Positions 18,667 through 33,650 are shown, counted from the stretch's first letter. The stretch: 64,000 bases of DNA from Microvirga sp. (GCF_014699075.1 NZ_JACXAB010000003.1:310001-374000), one strand, 5' to 3'. Program-made: numbers and translations. Notes: generated from the letters alone by a model not told the origin.

Positions 18667-20172
18667 GTGCGTCGCGTCTGGTTGTGGCTGATCGTCATTG
18701 TTCTGGTGGCAGGAGGCGCCGGCTTCATCCTGTGGAAGCCCACGGGCGGCAACGCCTCGGATCAAGCCTATCGCCTCGGCACGGTCGATCGCGGGCCGAT
18801 CACCGCGAGCGTGCGCGCCACGGGGACGCTCAACCCTGTCACCACAGTCCTCGTCGGCTCCCAGCTCTCCGGCCAAGTGGTCGAGATCCTCGCCGACTAC
18901 AACACACCCGTGAAGGAAGGCCAGGTGGTCGCCCGCCTTTATGGAGAGCAGATCAAGTCGCGCCGGGATGCAGCGCTGGCGGATCTCGCTCAGGCGAGGG
19001 CTGACCTCGACACCAGGCGCGCCCAGATCGACAAGGCCCGCTCCGCACTTCAACGCGCCGAAGCACAGGCCGCCGACCTTCGGGCGCAGCGTGATCGGAC
19101 TCAGGCCCAGTTGGAGGAAGCCCGACGCGGCAGCGAGCGGCAGACGGAACTCAACGCGCGCGCGGTGGGAACGCAAACCGCTCTCGAGCAGGCCCGCACC
19201 CAGGTCGACATTCAAACGGCGAACCTGGCCTCGGCCGACGCGCAGATTGCGTCCAATCAGGCGGAGACGGCAGGGCTCAGAGCCGATCTTGCACTGGCGG
19301 AAGCGAACGTGAAATCCGCCGAGGCGATCATCCTGCAGCGGCAGGCGAAGCTCAGGGACATCGAAATCGATCTCGGCCGCACGGAGATCAAATCGCCGGT
19401 CGAAGGTGTAGTGATCAAGCGCGACATCGAGCTCGGCCAGACGGTCGCCGCCTCGCTCTCCGCTCCAACCCTCTTCACCATCGCGCAGGACCTGAGCGAG
19501 ATCGACATCTATGCCAATATTGACGAAGCGGATGTCGGCCGTCTCAAGGAGGGACAGAAGGTCTCCTTCACGGTCAACGCCTTTCCGAACCGCACCTTCG
19601 ACGGCAGGGTGCGCATGGTGCGTCTTGCCGCGCAGACGGTGCAGAACGTGGTCACCTACACGGCGGTCATCAGCGTGCGCAACCAGGACCAGGCCCTGCT
19701 GCCCGGCATGACGGCGAACCTCCAGATCATCACCGACGAGCGCGAGGACGTGCTGCGCATTCCGAATGCCGCCTTGCGCTTCCGGCCCGCCGTCGCGATG
19801 GCAACGGCCGAGGCAGGAGACGGTACGCCGGACGCTCAGCCGAGAGGGCGGCCCCGTCAGCCGGATGAGCAGGCTGGCGACGGAAGCGGCACGGCGACGG
19901 CTGGCCAAGCGCCGCGGCGGCGGCCCCGTGGCGAACAGGCCAGATCCATGCAGGACGAGGGCACCAGAGCGCGTATCTATCGCGTCGGACCCGACGGCAA
20001 TCCGCAGCCCCTGCCCGTGCGGCTCGGCGTGACGGATGGAGCCTATACGGAGATCCTTCGCGGCGACCTGCAGGAAGGCGCTGCCATCATCATCGGTGCG
20101 CCGCGTGCCGACGCGGCGGACGAGACGAACGGCGCTCCCAACCGCCGCCCGCGCCCGCCGCGGATGTTCTAG
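18667..20172 (+). CDS. HlyD/MacA-family periplasmic adaptor
   Basis: Membrane-fusion protein of a MacAB-type efflux set. The 501-residue product starts at a GTG with GAGGG upstream and has one N-terminal membrane helix (residues 3-21), a barrel-sandwich half, a long Ala/Glu/Arg-rich coiled-coil hairpin (about residues 95-225) and the returning lipoyl half ([13 protein letters not shown]). An unusual Arg/Pro/Gly-rich stretch (about residues 380-435, with PRGRPRQP and RRRPRG) is inserted in the membrane-proximal domain, and the C-terminus ends in another Pro/Arg run. ATPase and permease genes follow directly. Substrate unknown. Confidence 0.88.
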   Translation: MRRVWLWLIVIVLVAGGAGFILWKPTGGNASDQAYRLGTVDRGPITASVRATGTLNPVTTVLVGSQLSGQVVEILADYNTPVKEGQVVARLYGEQIKSRRDAALADLAQARADLDTRRAQIDKARSALQRAEAQAADLRAQRDRTQAQLEEARRGSERQTELNARAVGTQTALEQARTQVDIQTANLASADAQIASNQAETAGLRADLALAEANVKSAEAIILQRQAKLRDIEIDLGRTEIKSPVEGVVIKRDIELGQTVAASLSAPTLFTIAQDLSEIDIYANIDEADVGRLKEGQKVSFTVNAFPNRTFDGRVRMVRLAAQTVQNVVTYTAVISVRNQDQALLPGMTANLQIITDEREDVLRIPNAALRFRPAVAMATAEAGDGTPDAQPRGRPRQPDEQAGDGSGTATAGQAPRRRPRGEQARSMQDEGTRARIYRVGPDGNPQPLPVRLGVTDGAYTEILRGDLQEGAAIIIGAPRADAADETNGAPNRRPRPPRMF

Positions 20173-20183
20173 GAGGGCGCCCT

Positions 20184-20906
20184 GTGGCTCTCATCGAAAC
20201 GCGCGATCTCAGCCGGGTTTATGACCTCGACGCCGGACGCGTCGTGGCGCTCGACGGCGTGTCCCTCGCCATTGACCAAGGTGATTTCGTGGCCGTCATG
20301 GGACCTTCGGGCTCGGGCAAGTCCACCTTCATGAACCTGATCGGCTGCCTCGACCGGCCGACGGGCGGCCACTACCGGCTCGCCGGCACAGCCGTCGAGA
20401 GCCTCAATGCGGACGGCCTAGCGCGCCTGCGCAACCGCGAGATCGGCTTCGTGTTCCAGCAGTTCAACCTGCTGCCGCGCGTGGATGCCTTAGGCAACGT
20501 GGAGCTGCCCATGATCTACGCGGGCTTCGACCGCAGGACCCGTCGCGAGCACGCCCTCCAGGCCCTCGGCCGCGTCGGGCTTGCAGAGCGTGCCCATCAC
20601 CGCCCGATGCAGCTCTCCGGCGGGCAACAGCAGCGTGTGGCGATTGCCCGCGCCCTCGTCAACAGTCCAAGCCTGCTGCTCGCCGACGAGCCGACCGGCG
20701 CCCTCGACAGCCGCACGGCGAACGAGATCATGGCGCTGTTCCAGGAACTCAACCGCGAGGGCGCCACCATCGTGCTCGTGACGCACGATGCGGAGGTGGG
20801 GCGACACGCGCAACGCCTCGTGCGCTTCCGCGACGGTCGCGTGACCGAGGATCGCCGTCAGACGCCCATCGATGCCCGCGATCTCGCACCGGAGGCCGCC
20901 GAGTGA
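20184..20906 (+). CDS. MacB-type ABC transporter ATPase
   Basis: A 240-residue LolD/MacB-class ATPase. Walker A is GPSGSGKST, the Q-loop region is FVFQQFNLL, the signature is [15 protein letters not shown], Walker B is [12 protein letters not shown], and the switch His is in LVTHDAEV. It starts at a GTG with AGGAGG upstream, 11 bp after the adaptor stop. Its end overlaps the permease start by 4 nt (GTGA). In E. coli MacB the ATPase and permease are one chain; here they are split. Confidence 0.92.
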   Translation: MALIETRDLSRVYDLDAGRVVALDGVSLAIDQGDFVAVMGPSGSGKSTFMNLIGCLDRPTGGHYRLAGTAVESLNADGLARLRNREIGFVFQQFNLLPRVDALGNVELPMIYAGFDRRTRREHALQALGRVGLAERAHHRPMQLSGGQQQRVAIARALVNSPSLLLADEPTGALDSRTANEIMALFQELNREGATIVLVTHDAEVGRHAQRLVRFRDGRVTEDRRQTPIDARDLAPEAAE

Positions 20907-22135
20907 GACTGATCGAGGCGATCCGCTCCGCGCTTTCCGCCATCATGGCCAACGCCCTGCGCAGCCTGCTCACGATGCTGGGTATCGTGATCGGCGTCGC
21001 GGCCGTCATCGCCATGGTGGCGATCGGCTCGGGCGCGCGCAATCTCGTCGACCAGCAGATCCGCTCGCTCGGTGCCAACCTCGCCATCGTGACGCCCGGC
21101 AACGTCACGCAAGGCGGCGCTCGCCTTGGCGCAGGCGCCGCCTCATCGCTCACCGACGAGGACGCGCAGGCGATCCGGCGCGAGATCGACGGCGTGGTGG
21201 CGGCAGCCCCATTCGTGCAGGGCGGCGCGCAGGTGGTGGCCGCCGGCAGCAACTGGGGCACGCGGATCTACGGCATCGACCTCGACTGGTTCTCCGCCCG
21301 CGAATGGGACGTCGCCACCGGCCGCACGTTCGATCCGGAGGAGATGCGCCGCGGCGATATCGTCATTCTTCTCGGGCAGACGGTGGCGCGCAACCTCTTC
21401 GGCGACGAGGATCCCATCGACCGGGTCGTGCGCGTGCGCAACGTGCCGTTCCGCGTGATCGGCGTGATGGCATCAAAAGGCCAGTCGGCCTTCGGCCAGG
21501 ATCAGGACGACGTGGTCTTCGTACCGCTCGATGCGGGCCGGCGCCGCGTGATCGGCCGCAACTACGCCAAGGACCGCTCCGTCGGCTCGATCTTCGTGAA
21601 GTTCGCCAACGAAAGCGACATCGAGCCCGGCATCGGGAACATAACGGAGCTGCTGCGGCAGCGCCATCGCATTACCGGAGAACAGGAGGACGATTTCTCG
21701 ATCCGCAACCTGACCGAGATCGCCAATACCGCGTCCGCCTCCGCTAATACATTGTCCATGCTGCTCGCGGCCGTCGCTGCTGTCTCGCTGCTGGTTGGCG
21801 GCATCGGCATCATGAACATCATGCTGGTCTCCGTCACCGAGCGCACCCGCGAGATCGGCCTGCGGCTCGCTGTCGGCGCGCGTCCGCGCGACATCCTCAG
21901 CCAGTTCCTCATCGAGGCGACCACGCTCTCCACCATCGGCGGCGCGCTCGGTATCGGTCTCGGCGCGGGCGCCGCCTATGCCGTGGCGCAGCTCGCCGGA
22001 TGGCCCTCGCTCGTGTCGACAAACGCCATCCTCATGGCCGTGGGCTTCTCGGCTTTGGTCGGCATCTCCTTCGGGTTCTATCCGGCGCAGCGCGCGGCGA
22101 AGCTCGATCCCATCGAGGCGCTGCGGAGGGAGTAA
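20903..22135 (+). CDS. MacB-type ABC transporter permease (FtsX-like)
   Basis: A 410-residue permease with the MacB/FtsX plan: membrane helix 1 (about residues 18-45, [20 protein letters not shown]), a large periplasmic MacB_PCD domain (about residues 50-280), then three C-terminal helices including [19 protein letters not shown]. The conserved [14 protein letters not shown]-type motif is present as [17 protein letters not shown]. It completes a tripartite adaptor-ATPase-permease unit; an outer-membrane TolC partner is not encoded nearby. Confidence 0.9.
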   Translation: MRLIEAIRSALSAIMANALRSLLTMLGIVIGVAAVIAMVAIGSGARNLVDQQIRSLGANLAIVTPGNVTQGGARLGAGAASSLTDEDAQAIRREIDGVVAAAPFVQGGAQVVAAGSNWGTRIYGIDLDWFSAREWDVATGRTFDPEEMRRGDIVILLGQTVARNLFGDEDPIDRVVRVRNVPFRVIGVMASKGQSAFGQDQDDVVFVPLDAGRRRVIGRNYAKDRSVGSIFVKFANESDIEPGIGNITELLRQRHRITGEQEDDFSIRNLTEIANTASASANTLSMLLAAVAAVSLLVGGIGIMNIMLVSVTERTREIGLRLAVGARPRDILSQFLIEATTLSTIGGALGIGLGAGAAYAVAQLAGWPSLVSTNAILMAVGFSALVGISFGFYPAQRAAKLDPIEALRRE

Positions 22136-22147
22136 CAGTTGGAATTC

Positions 22148-22367
22148 GTCATCCCGGACGGCGTCAGCCGACCCGGGATCGTGAGCAGGATATGGTGCAG
22201 GTCTCCCTCTCCCTGAGAGAGGGTTGGGGTGAGGGGTTAGTGTCCTGTCAGGATAGACCTGTAACCCCTCACCCGCGCCTTCGGCGCGACCTCTCCCCCT
22301 GGGAGAGGTGAACCAGCGCCGCACTCGTCGAACGATCCCGGGTTCTGCTTCGCAGCCCCGGGATGAC
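22148..22367. repeat. Nested inverted-repeat block after the efflux operon
   Basis: The outer arms gtcatcccgg (22148-22157) and ccgggatgac (22358-22367) are perfect complements. Each is itself a small hairpin around CCCGG...CCGGG. Inside lies a second pair: ctctccct...ggttggggtgaggggtt and aacccctcaccc...ctctcccc (about 22205-22308). These resemble dispersed intergenic repeats of Hyphomicrobiales. The block lies between convergent genes (efflux permease and metH) and could serve as a two-way terminator. Confidence 0.7.
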
Positions 22368-22376
22368 AGCCAGGAA

Positions 22377-26132
<3,756 letters not shown>

Positions 26133-26193
26133 GCGATCTGTTCTCTTTGCATCGCAGCCGGTTCGTAGGCTGCCGATGGTGATTTCGGCAACG

Positions 26194-27099
26194 TCAGGCA
26201 GCAGCCTTCACGCTCTGGTCGCGCAGGCCAAGCAGATGGCAGATGGCATAGACCAGGTCGGCGCGGTTCATGGTGTAGAAGTGGAACTCGTTCACGCCGC
26301 GATCGACGAGGTCGATCACCTGCTCGGCGGCCACGGCTGCGGCCACGAGCTTGCGCGTTTCCACATCGTTCTCAAGGCCGTCGAAGCGGGCCGCCAGCCA
26401 GCCGGGAACGCTCGCGCCGGTCTTCGAGGCGAAGTTCGCCGTCTGCTTGAAATTCTGCACCGGCACGATGCCGGGCACGATCGGGATGCTGATGCCGCGG
26501 GCGTGCACGCGGTCGAGAAAGCGGAAGTAATGATCGTTGTCGAAGAAGAATTGGGTGATGGCGCGATCCGCTCCGCAATCCACCTTGGCCTGCAAGGCGT
26601 CGATATCCGCATCCAGCGATGACGCTTCGGGATGCTTCTCCGGATAGGCCGAGACGGAAACCTCGAAGTCGCCGATGGCCTTGATGCCGGCGACGAGATC
26701 GCAGGTCTGCTGGTAGCCGCCCGGGTGCGGCTCATAAGCCGTGCCGATCCCGCTGACCGGATCCCCGCGCAGAGCCACGATGTGGCGCACGCCCGCATCC
26801 CAGTAAGACCTCACGACATCGTCGACCTCGCGCTTCGTGGCCGCAACGCAGGTGAGATGCGCGGCAGGCTTCAGGTCCGTTTCCTGCACGAGGCGGGAGA
26901 CCGTGGCGTGAGTGCGCTCGCGGGTCGAGCCGCCTGCACCGTACGTCACCGAGACGAACTGCGGATTGAGCGGAGCAAGACGCTGAATCGACGACCACAG
27001 GGTCGCTTCCATCTCTGGAGTCTTCGGCGGGAAGAACTCGAACGACACCTTGATCGGACGCGAGGCCTGCCGGCTGGGGCGAAGGGTGAGCGGTGACAT
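26194..27099 (-). CDS. metF: Methylenetetrahydrofolate reductase MetF
   Basis: Flavoenzyme that makes 5-methyl-THF for MetH. From the ATG at 27099 the protein is 301 residues, the usual bacterial size. The frame remains open upstream, but that segment belongs to the previous gene read out of frame. Seen: [12 protein letters not shown] near the start, [26 protein letters not shown], the [15 protein letters not shown] stretch and [12 protein letters not shown]. Its ATG overlaps the stop of the ArsR-methyltransferase gene by one base (TGATG), so translation is likely coupled. Confidence 0.97.
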   Translation of the reverse strand: MSPLTLRPSRQASRPIKVSFEFFPPKTPEMEATLWSSIQRLAPLNPQFVSVTYGAGGSTRERTHATVSRLVQETDLKPAAHLTCVAATKREVDDVVRSYWDAGVRHIVALRGDPVSGIGTAYEPHPGGYQQTCDLVAGIKAIGDFEVSVSAYPEKHPEASSLDADIDALQAKVDCGADRAITQFFFDNDHYFRFLDRVHARGISIPIVPGIVPVQNFKQTANFASKTGASVPGWLAARFDGLENDVETRKLVAAAVAAEQVIDLVDRGVNEFHFYTMNRADLVYAICHLLGLRDQSVKAAA

Positions 27100-28118
27100 C
27101 AGGCAACCTCTCTGTCGGGTTCGTTCAAGGGCCAATCCGTCACCACGCGGCGATCCTGGCCAAGCCAAAGGGATACGGTCAGATGCTCCTCGCCCTTCTT
27201 GGGCGGAGCGATCTCCCGGTTGAGGGTGCAGTCGAGTCCGGCCTCGTCGAGCCAACCGGCCACCTGTGCCGGAGCAAAGCCGAGGCGGCGATGAGCCTGC
27301 GCCTCACGCAGGAATTCGAGGCTGTGGGGCGCGAAATCCACCACGAGGATGCGCCCGCCCGGAGCGACGAGACGCGCCGCCTCACGGATCGCCCGGGCCG
27401 GATCATCGAGATAGTGCAGAACCTGATGGATGACGACGAGATCGAAGGTGTCGCGCGGGAACGGAGGAGCATAGATGTCCCCCTGGCGCAGCTCGATTCC
27501 TCTTAAGCCCGCCTTCTCCAGGTTGGCGCGGGCCACCGAGAGCATGGCATGGCTGGCATCGAGGCCAACGGTTCGCTGGGCGCGGGGCGCCAGCAGCTGC
27601 AGCATGCGGCCGGTGCCCGTGCCGAGATCGACGAGGTTGCGGATCGTGCGCGTGCCCAGGGCATCGAGCACGGCGGCCTCAACCACAGCTTCCGGGGCAT
27701 GGAGAGAGCGGATCCGGTCCCATTCCGGCGCCAAGCGCGAGAAGAAGGCCTGCGCCGCCTGCGAACGCTGGGCGCGCACCGCCTGAAGCCGCGTCCGATC
27801 CTCCAGCAGCTGCGGATCGGAGCGGTCGAGGCTCTCCAGGGTCGGACGGATGATACGCAGGGCGACGCCCCTGTCGGTGAGCCGGAAGAAGGCCCAGGCT
27901 CCCTCGCGATGCCGCTCCACGAGACCGGCCTCGACCAGAAGCTTCAGGTGGCGGGAGATGCGGGGCTGGGACTGGCCCAGGATGTCGGTGAAATCGGAAA
28001 CGGAGAGTTCACCCTCCGTCAAAAGGGCAAGCATCCTCAGGCGCGTCTCTTCCGCGGCGGCCCGCAGGACGTCGAGGGTCAGGTCCAAGGATGGAGACGG
28101 GGTGTCAGGCACAGCCAA
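27099..28118 (-). CDS. ArsR-type regulator fused to a SAM methyltransferase domain
   Basis: A 339-residue two-domain protein. Residues about 12-85 form an ArsR winged helix (RLRMLALLTEGELSVSDFTDILGQSQPRISRHLKLL), then a linker. From about residue 140 there is a class I methyltransferase with the SAM loop NLVDLGTGTGRMLQLLA and LVVIHQVLHYLDDP. No metal-binding ELCVC-type motif of arsenic sensors is seen. Translational coupling to metF and the metF-metH order suggest it controls methionine or one-carbon flux. Sensing SAM or S-adenosylhomocysteine through the methyltransferase fold is an inference. The start is TTG at 28118 or GTG two codons later. Confidence 0.85.
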   Translation of the reverse strand: MAVPDTPSPSLDLTLDVLRAAAEETRLRMLALLTEGELSVSDFTDILGQSQPRISRHLKLLVEAGLVERHREGAWAFFRLTDRGVALRIIRPTLESLDRSDPQLLEDRTRLQAVRAQRSQAAQAFFSRLAPEWDRIRSLHAPEAVVEAAVLDALGTRTIRNLVDLGTGTGRMLQLLAPRAQRTVGLDASHAMLSVARANLEKAGLRGIELRQGDIYAPPFPRDTFDLVVIHQVLHYLDDPARAIREAARLVAPGGRILVVDFAPHSLEFLREAQAHRRLGFAPAQVAGWLDEAGLDCTLNREIAPPKKGEEHLTVSLWLGQDRRVVTDWPLNEPDREVA

Positions 28119-28136
28119 ATCTCGCTCTTACATATA

Positions 28137-28154
28137 AAGATATGTTTATATCTT
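28137..28154. promoter_or_regulatory. Palindromic operator candidate upstream of the ArsR-methyltransferase gene
   Basis: Perfect 7-bp arms aagatat and atatctt flank gttt, in an AT-rich patch (catataaagatatgtttata) that stands out from the GC-rich surroundings. It is 19 bp upstream of the TTG start. Size, A/T richness and dyad symmetry fit ArsR-family operators, suggesting autoregulation of the met operon. Confidence 0.6.
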
Positions 28155-28179
28155 ATTTGCAGTGGGAGCAAGCAAAGCC

Positions 28180-29061
28180 TTAGGACTTTTCTCGGCGGAC
28201 CTTGGCGCGTCCTGACAGAACCACCAGCACGAAGACAGCCCCAGCGACGAACCAGGCGGAGAGCGCGATCTCCTCCCGGTTGAGAAGGGAGGCGATCAGC
28301 AGGGTGATGAAGGTTTGCAGGAGCTGGACTTGGGAGACATGGGCGATGCCCCCGATGGCCAGCCCCGCATTCCAGGCGAAGAAGCCCAGATACTGGCTCA
28401 TCAAGGCCACGTAGGCGAAGCTGACCCAGTTCCAGGCTGGAACCGTTGCCGGCTCCGCCGGCACGCTCCAGAGCGCCACCGGGATCGTGACCGGCAGGGC
28501 GACGACCAGAACCCAGGAGATCACCTCCCAGCCGGCCAAGCCCGCACGGGCGAGCTTGCCGGACAGCACGTAGCCTAGGGCCGACGACAGGGCTGCTCCG
28601 AGGAGGAACACATCTCCCTGCCCCAGCTGGCCACCGCCCTCATGCAGGGTGAAGCCGATCACGAGGGCAGCGCCGGCCAGAGCTGCCAGCCAGAAGGCCG
28701 GGCTCGGGCGCTCGCCGGCGATCAGGGCGCTGATGGCCGATGTGGCGAGCGGCAGGATGCCGAGCACCACGCCGCCGTGGGAGGCGGGCACGCTCTGCAT
28801 GGCGAGTGCCGTAAAGCCCGGAAAGCCCGCGACCAGGCACAGGGCGACGAGTGCGAGGGTGCCGGTCTGCCGCCACGACGGCCAGCGCTTGCGGAGCAGA
28901 AGAAGCGTTGCCAAGGCCAGGAGTCCCGCGAGCGCTGCCCGCCCCGCGGTGATGAAGAGCGGGCTCAGGTGCTCGACGGCTATATGCGTGAACGGCAGTG
29001 TGCCGGCGAAGATGCACACGCCGACGAAGCCCAGAAGCAGGCCAAGGGTTTCGCGGGGCAC
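28180..29061 (-). CDS. EamA/DMT-family transporter
   Basis: A 293-residue membrane protein with ten predicted helices arranged as two EamA halves. The N-terminal half starts LGLLLGFVGVCIFAGTLPFTHIAVEHL, with the conserved ITAGRAALAGLLAL after helix 2; the second half contains GDVFLLGAALSSALGYVLSGKLA. The family exports amino acids and other metabolites; the substrate cannot be read from sequence. It lies 11 bp after the AMP nucleosidase stop and 61 bp before the ArsR-methyltransferase start, all on one strand. Confidence 0.85.
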   Translation of the reverse strand: MPRETLGLLLGFVGVCIFAGTLPFTHIAVEHLSPLFITAGRAALAGLLALATLLLLRKRWPSWRQTGTLALVALCLVAGFPGFTALAMQSVPASHGGVVLGILPLATSAISALIAGERPSPAFWLAALAGAALVIGFTLHEGGGQLGQGDVFLLGAALSSALGYVLSGKLARAGLAGWEVISWVLVVALPVTIPVALWSVPAEPATVPAWNWVSFAYVALMSQYLGFFAWNAGLAIGGIAHVSQVQLLQTFITLLIASLLNREEIALSAWFVAGAVFVLVVLSGRAKVRREKS

Positions 29062-29072
29062 GGAACGCCGGC

Positions 29073-30551
29073 TTACCGGAAGGGCGGTTCGTCGAAGCTG
29101 CGCAGCTTGCGCGAATGCAGGGAGGTGCGCTGCCCCCTCAGTATGTCCAGGGCCGACAGACCGATCATGAGGTGCTCGCTCACCGCTCGCTCATAGAAGG
29201 CATTGGCCGCGCCCGGCAGCTTGATCTCCCCGTGCAGCGGCTTGTCCGAGACGCAGAGCAGGGTCCCGTAGGGCACGCGCAGGCGATAGCCCTGGGCCGC
29301 GATGGTGCCGCTCTCCATGTCCACCGCGATGGCGCGGGAGAGATTGATCTGGCGCCGCTCCTGGCTCCAGCGCAGCTCCCAGTTCCGGTCGTCATAGGTC
29401 ACGACCGTGCCGGTGCGCAGGCGCCGCTTCAGCTCCTCGCCCTTCTCGCCCGTGACCTGAACCGCCGCCTCCTGCAGGGCCACCTGGATTTCGGCAAGCG
29501 CCGGGATCGGGATTTCCGGCGGCACGGCCCCGTCGAGGATGTGGTCGCGCCGGAGATAGCCGTGGGCCAGCACGTAATCGCCGATGGACTGCGACTGGCG
29601 CAGGCCCCCGCAATGGCCGACCATGAGCCAGCAATGGGGCCGCAGCACCGCCAGGTGATCCGTGATGTTCTTGGCGTTCGACGGACCGACACCGATATTG
29701 ACCAGGCTCACCCCCTGCCCGTCCTTGCGCATCAGGTGATAGGCCGGCATCTGGAACCGGTGCCACGGGGACGAACCGATCAGATCCTCGACCGTCGCCT
29801 CGTCCAGTCCCCGCTCGATGCTGACCCCGCCGGGCAGGTCGAGCCGCGTATAGGGTCCGTTCTCGTCGGCCAGCTCCTTCACGGCCCAGCGGATGAACTG
29901 GTCCACATAGCGGTGATAGTTGGTGAGCAGGATCCAGGGCTGGACGCAACGCCAGTCGCTGCCGGTGTAATGCACCAGCCGGCGCAGGGAATAATCCACC
30001 CGGGCCGCATCGAACAGCGCCAGCGGCCGCGCCTCGTTTTCATGAAACATCCAGGTGCCGTCGGCGATCTCGTCGCCGACCTTGGCGAGAAGCGGCGTCG
30101 GGAAGTGCTGGGCGAGCTCGGAGGCGGAATGCGCCCCCCGGCCCAGCTCGTCGCCGCGCTCGAACACGTAAGGATAGGGGATCTCCTGGTCGCTGACCCC
30201 GACCTCGATGGTGGCGCCGTAGTCGCGCACGAGGAAGTTCAGCTGCTCCAGCAGGTAGTTCCGGTAGAAGGTCGGCTGCGTGATGGTGGTGGCGTAGACG
30301 CCCGGGCCCTGGAACTTGGCATAGGCGCGCTGCTTGATCGGGGGCACAGACGATGCCCGGTAGTCCAGGCGCAGCTCCGGATAGCGGAAGCGGGAACGCT
30401 CAAGCGGCGTGGGGGCGGTGCCGGTGGCGAAGAAGTGCTCCAGCGCATGGCGCTGCGCCTCGATGGCGCTGTCATGGAGCTCGATCAGCCGCGCGACGGC
30501 TTCTTCAGGGGTTGCAACGGATTCGAAGCTGGAAATGTTGTCGACTGGCAC
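29073..30551 (-). CDS. amn: AMP nucleosidase
   Basis: Hydrolyses AMP to adenine and ribose 5-phosphate, controlling AMP levels. The 492-residue protein has the N-terminal AMP nucleosidase-specific domain (about residues 1-190, with IKQRAYAKFQGPGVYATTITQP) and the phosphorylase-like catalytic domain (about 270-470, with NIGVGPSNAKNITDHLAVL, HCWLMVGHCGGLRQSQ and AVDMESGTIAAQGYRLRVPY). The MESG segment is the base and ribose-binding region of this superfamily. Upstream of its start the strand switches and a small secreted protein is transcribed away. Confidence 0.95.
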   Translation of the reverse strand: MPVDNISSFESVATPEEAVARLIELHDSAIEAQRHALEHFFATGTAPTPLERSRFRYPELRLDYRASSVPPIKQRAYAKFQGPGVYATTITQPTFYRNYLLEQLNFLVRDYGATIEVGVSDQEIPYPYVFERGDELGRGAHSASELAQHFPTPLLAKVGDEIADGTWMFHENEARPLALFDAARVDYSLRRLVHYTGSDWRCVQPWILLTNYHRYVDQFIRWAVKELADENGPYTRLDLPGGVSIERGLDEATVEDLIGSSPWHRFQMPAYHLMRKDGQGVSLVNIGVGPSNAKNITDHLAVLRPHCWLMVGHCGGLRQSQSIGDYVLAHGYLRRDHILDGAVPPEIPIPALAEIQVALQEAAVQVTGEKGEELKRRLRTGTVVTYDDRNWELRWSQERRQINLSRAIAVDMESGTIAAQGYRLRVPYGTLLCVSDKPLHGEIKLPGAANAFYERAVSEHLMIGLSALDILRGQRTSLHSRKLRSFDEPPFR

Positions 30552-30789
30552 GTGGACTCTCTTCTTATGTCTCGTGCCTCAAGGGTCATACACTGTTTCG
30601 TCGCAGAACCCAACTCACTTTGAATAAGCTCGGCGGACACTCATGCCGCGGATCCATAGCCGGCCCAGGATCTATCCATCAGGCGAAGTTCACGCAGTCC
30701 CAATAATGAAATAGAATTGAGCATGGGGGCAAAACTCTTGATGTCTCCTGCACAGAACCGGGCGTTCGTGCGGGAAAGGAAGGCATACA

Positions 30790-31032
30790 ATGCTTCGCAC
30801 AGTTTCTCTCGTTCTAGCCTTCAGCCTGGCCACCGCTGCACCAGCCCTCGCGCGCCGCTGTCCGATGGACATGGCGGCCATCGACAAGGCCGTGCAGACG
30901 GCGCAGCTCTCGGCCGCCGACCGACAAAGGGTCATGAGCCTGCGCCAGCAAGGCGAGGAAGCCCACAAGGCCGGCAATCATCCCGAGTCGGAGAGGCTCC
31001 TCGACGAGGCCAAGAGGATCCTGAAGATTTAG
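30790..31032 (+). CDS. Small secreted helical protein of unknown function
   Basis: An 80-residue ORF with GGAAAGGAAGG upstream of its ATG. A clear signal peptide (residues 1-21, ending APALA before RRCP) is followed by a mature part of about 58 residues predicted as two helices (AAIDKAVQTAQLSAADRQRV and the QQGEEAHKAGNHPESERLL region), reminiscent of a single TPR-like hairpin. One Cys remains after processing. I recognise no domain; signal, RBS and coding appearance support it being real. Confidence 0.7.
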   Translation: MLRTVSLVLAFSLATAAPALARRCPMDMAAIDKAVQTAQLSAADRQRVMSLRQQGEEAHKAGNHPESERLLDEAKRILKI

Positions 31033-31060
31033 GATGTCGGCAGACGTTTCGCGGGCGCTC

Positions 31061-31093
31061 AATATAAAAGGACGCGGGCGAGCTCCCGCGTCC
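31061..31093 (-). terminator. Rho-independent terminator of ettA
   Basis: On the minus strand a 9-bp GC-rich stem (ggacgcggg with cccgcgtcc) and a 6-nt loop are followed by TTTTATATT. It lies 33 bp past the ettA stop and faces the end of the small secreted gene. Confidence 0.85.
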
Positions 31094-31125
31094 GATGCCT
31101 GTGACGAGGCAAGTCCCGGCGGACG

Positions 31126-32778
<1,653 letters not shown>

Positions 32779-33289
32779 GGAAAAAGCCCTGCTTGATCGA
32801 GATGTGAATGGAGTTGGCCGTCAGTTAGCAGGGGCGGAGGACCGGGGCAAGGCGGGGGAGTGTCGCCACGGGTTCGCCGCCAGCAGAGTTCCAAATGGCC
32901 AGCACTGTGCGGCCCGCAGCGTGAGCTGGGAGCCTTCTAAGGCAATCGAGGGTGGCGCGACGGGCAGCCCGGCTCGATGATGGATGGTGATAGGGAAGAG
33001 CCGAACTGTCTCTTCGCGCACGGCTTCTTTAGGCGTTCAAGCGATGCCGGCCCGGTGACCGCCTCAGGCGGGGCCCGCCTGCTCAGCGGGGGCCTTGAAC
33101 CGATTCCGACCACCGGCACGCAGCCTGGGCCTCCTGTCGGTGCGGCTTGCGAGGCTGCACCACAGGACCGTGCCTGCTCCCACACTGCGACGCCTCGCGA
33201 GCGCGCCCCTCGACAGGAGCAGGTCTACACAACGATATAGCCGAGCTTGCAGCTGCTGTCAAGAACAAAATAGGAACATGCACAGGACT

Positions 33290-33427
33290 GTCATTCCGGG
33301 GCGAGCGGGAGCGAGAGCCCGGAATCCATAACCGCTGAGAGTGCAGGAAGAGGCGCTACGCTCCTCGCTCTTTTCTGAGCCGTCGTGTTTATGGATTCCG
33401 GGCTCCGCTATGCGGCCCCGGAATGAC
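33290..33427. repeat. Inverted-repeat element A
   Basis: The outer arms gtcattccgggg (33290-33301) and ccccggaatgac (33416-33427) are perfect, and the inner arms cccggaatccata (33318-33330) and tatggattccggg (33390-33402) are also perfect, so the element folds into a long cruciform or hairpin. The sequence style matches dispersed intergenic repeats of Hyphomicrobiales. Confidence 0.75.
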
Positions 33428-33443
33428 AGGTAGCGTGTCCATT

Positions 33444-33535
33444 CCCGGCCGGAGCTTCAGCGGAGGGGAAGGGAATCCATCATGCTGAGCGTGAGAGTGG
33501 ATCCCCTTCCCTCGCCTGCGGCTCGCCGGGGATGA
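33444..33535. repeat. Inverted-repeat element B
   Basis: Imperfect arms: cggaggggaagggaatcca on the left and tggatccccttccctcgcc on the right, with distal cccggccgg...cgccgggg. It follows element A by under 20 bp. No coding content is seen. Confidence 0.6.
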
Positions 33536-33546
33536 CACCGGCAAAC

Positions 33547-33650
33547 GTCATCACCGGCCTTGTGCCGGTGATCCCGATCCGTGAGGCGCAACGCTCTTCT
33601 AATCGGGATGGCCGGCACAGGACCGGCCATGACGCCGGTGGGGTCATCGC
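33547..33650. repeat. Inverted-repeat element C
   Basis: The hairpin caccggccttgtgccggtg is followed by atcccgat (33571-33578), mirrored by atcgggat (33602-33609), and a second hairpin ggccggcacaggaccggcc. It ends about 50 bp from the stop of the erythromycin-esterase-like gene. Confidence 0.6.

Noticed and set aside
26133-26193. SAM or cobalamin riboswitch in front of metH or metF
   Set aside because: The metF-metH gap is only 61 bp and metF overlaps the preceding gene, leaving no room; no cobalamin-box or SAM-II-like segment was seen upstream of the operon either.
32779-33285. Possible structured RNA (tRNA, SRP RNA, tmRNA or 6S) in the gene-free gap
   Set aside because: GC-rich hairpins exist, but none of the conserved landmark sequences of those RNAs can be found on either strand.
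33290-33650. CRISPR array
   Set aside because: The repeats are inverted, of different families and not regularly spaced; no cas genes occur in the window.
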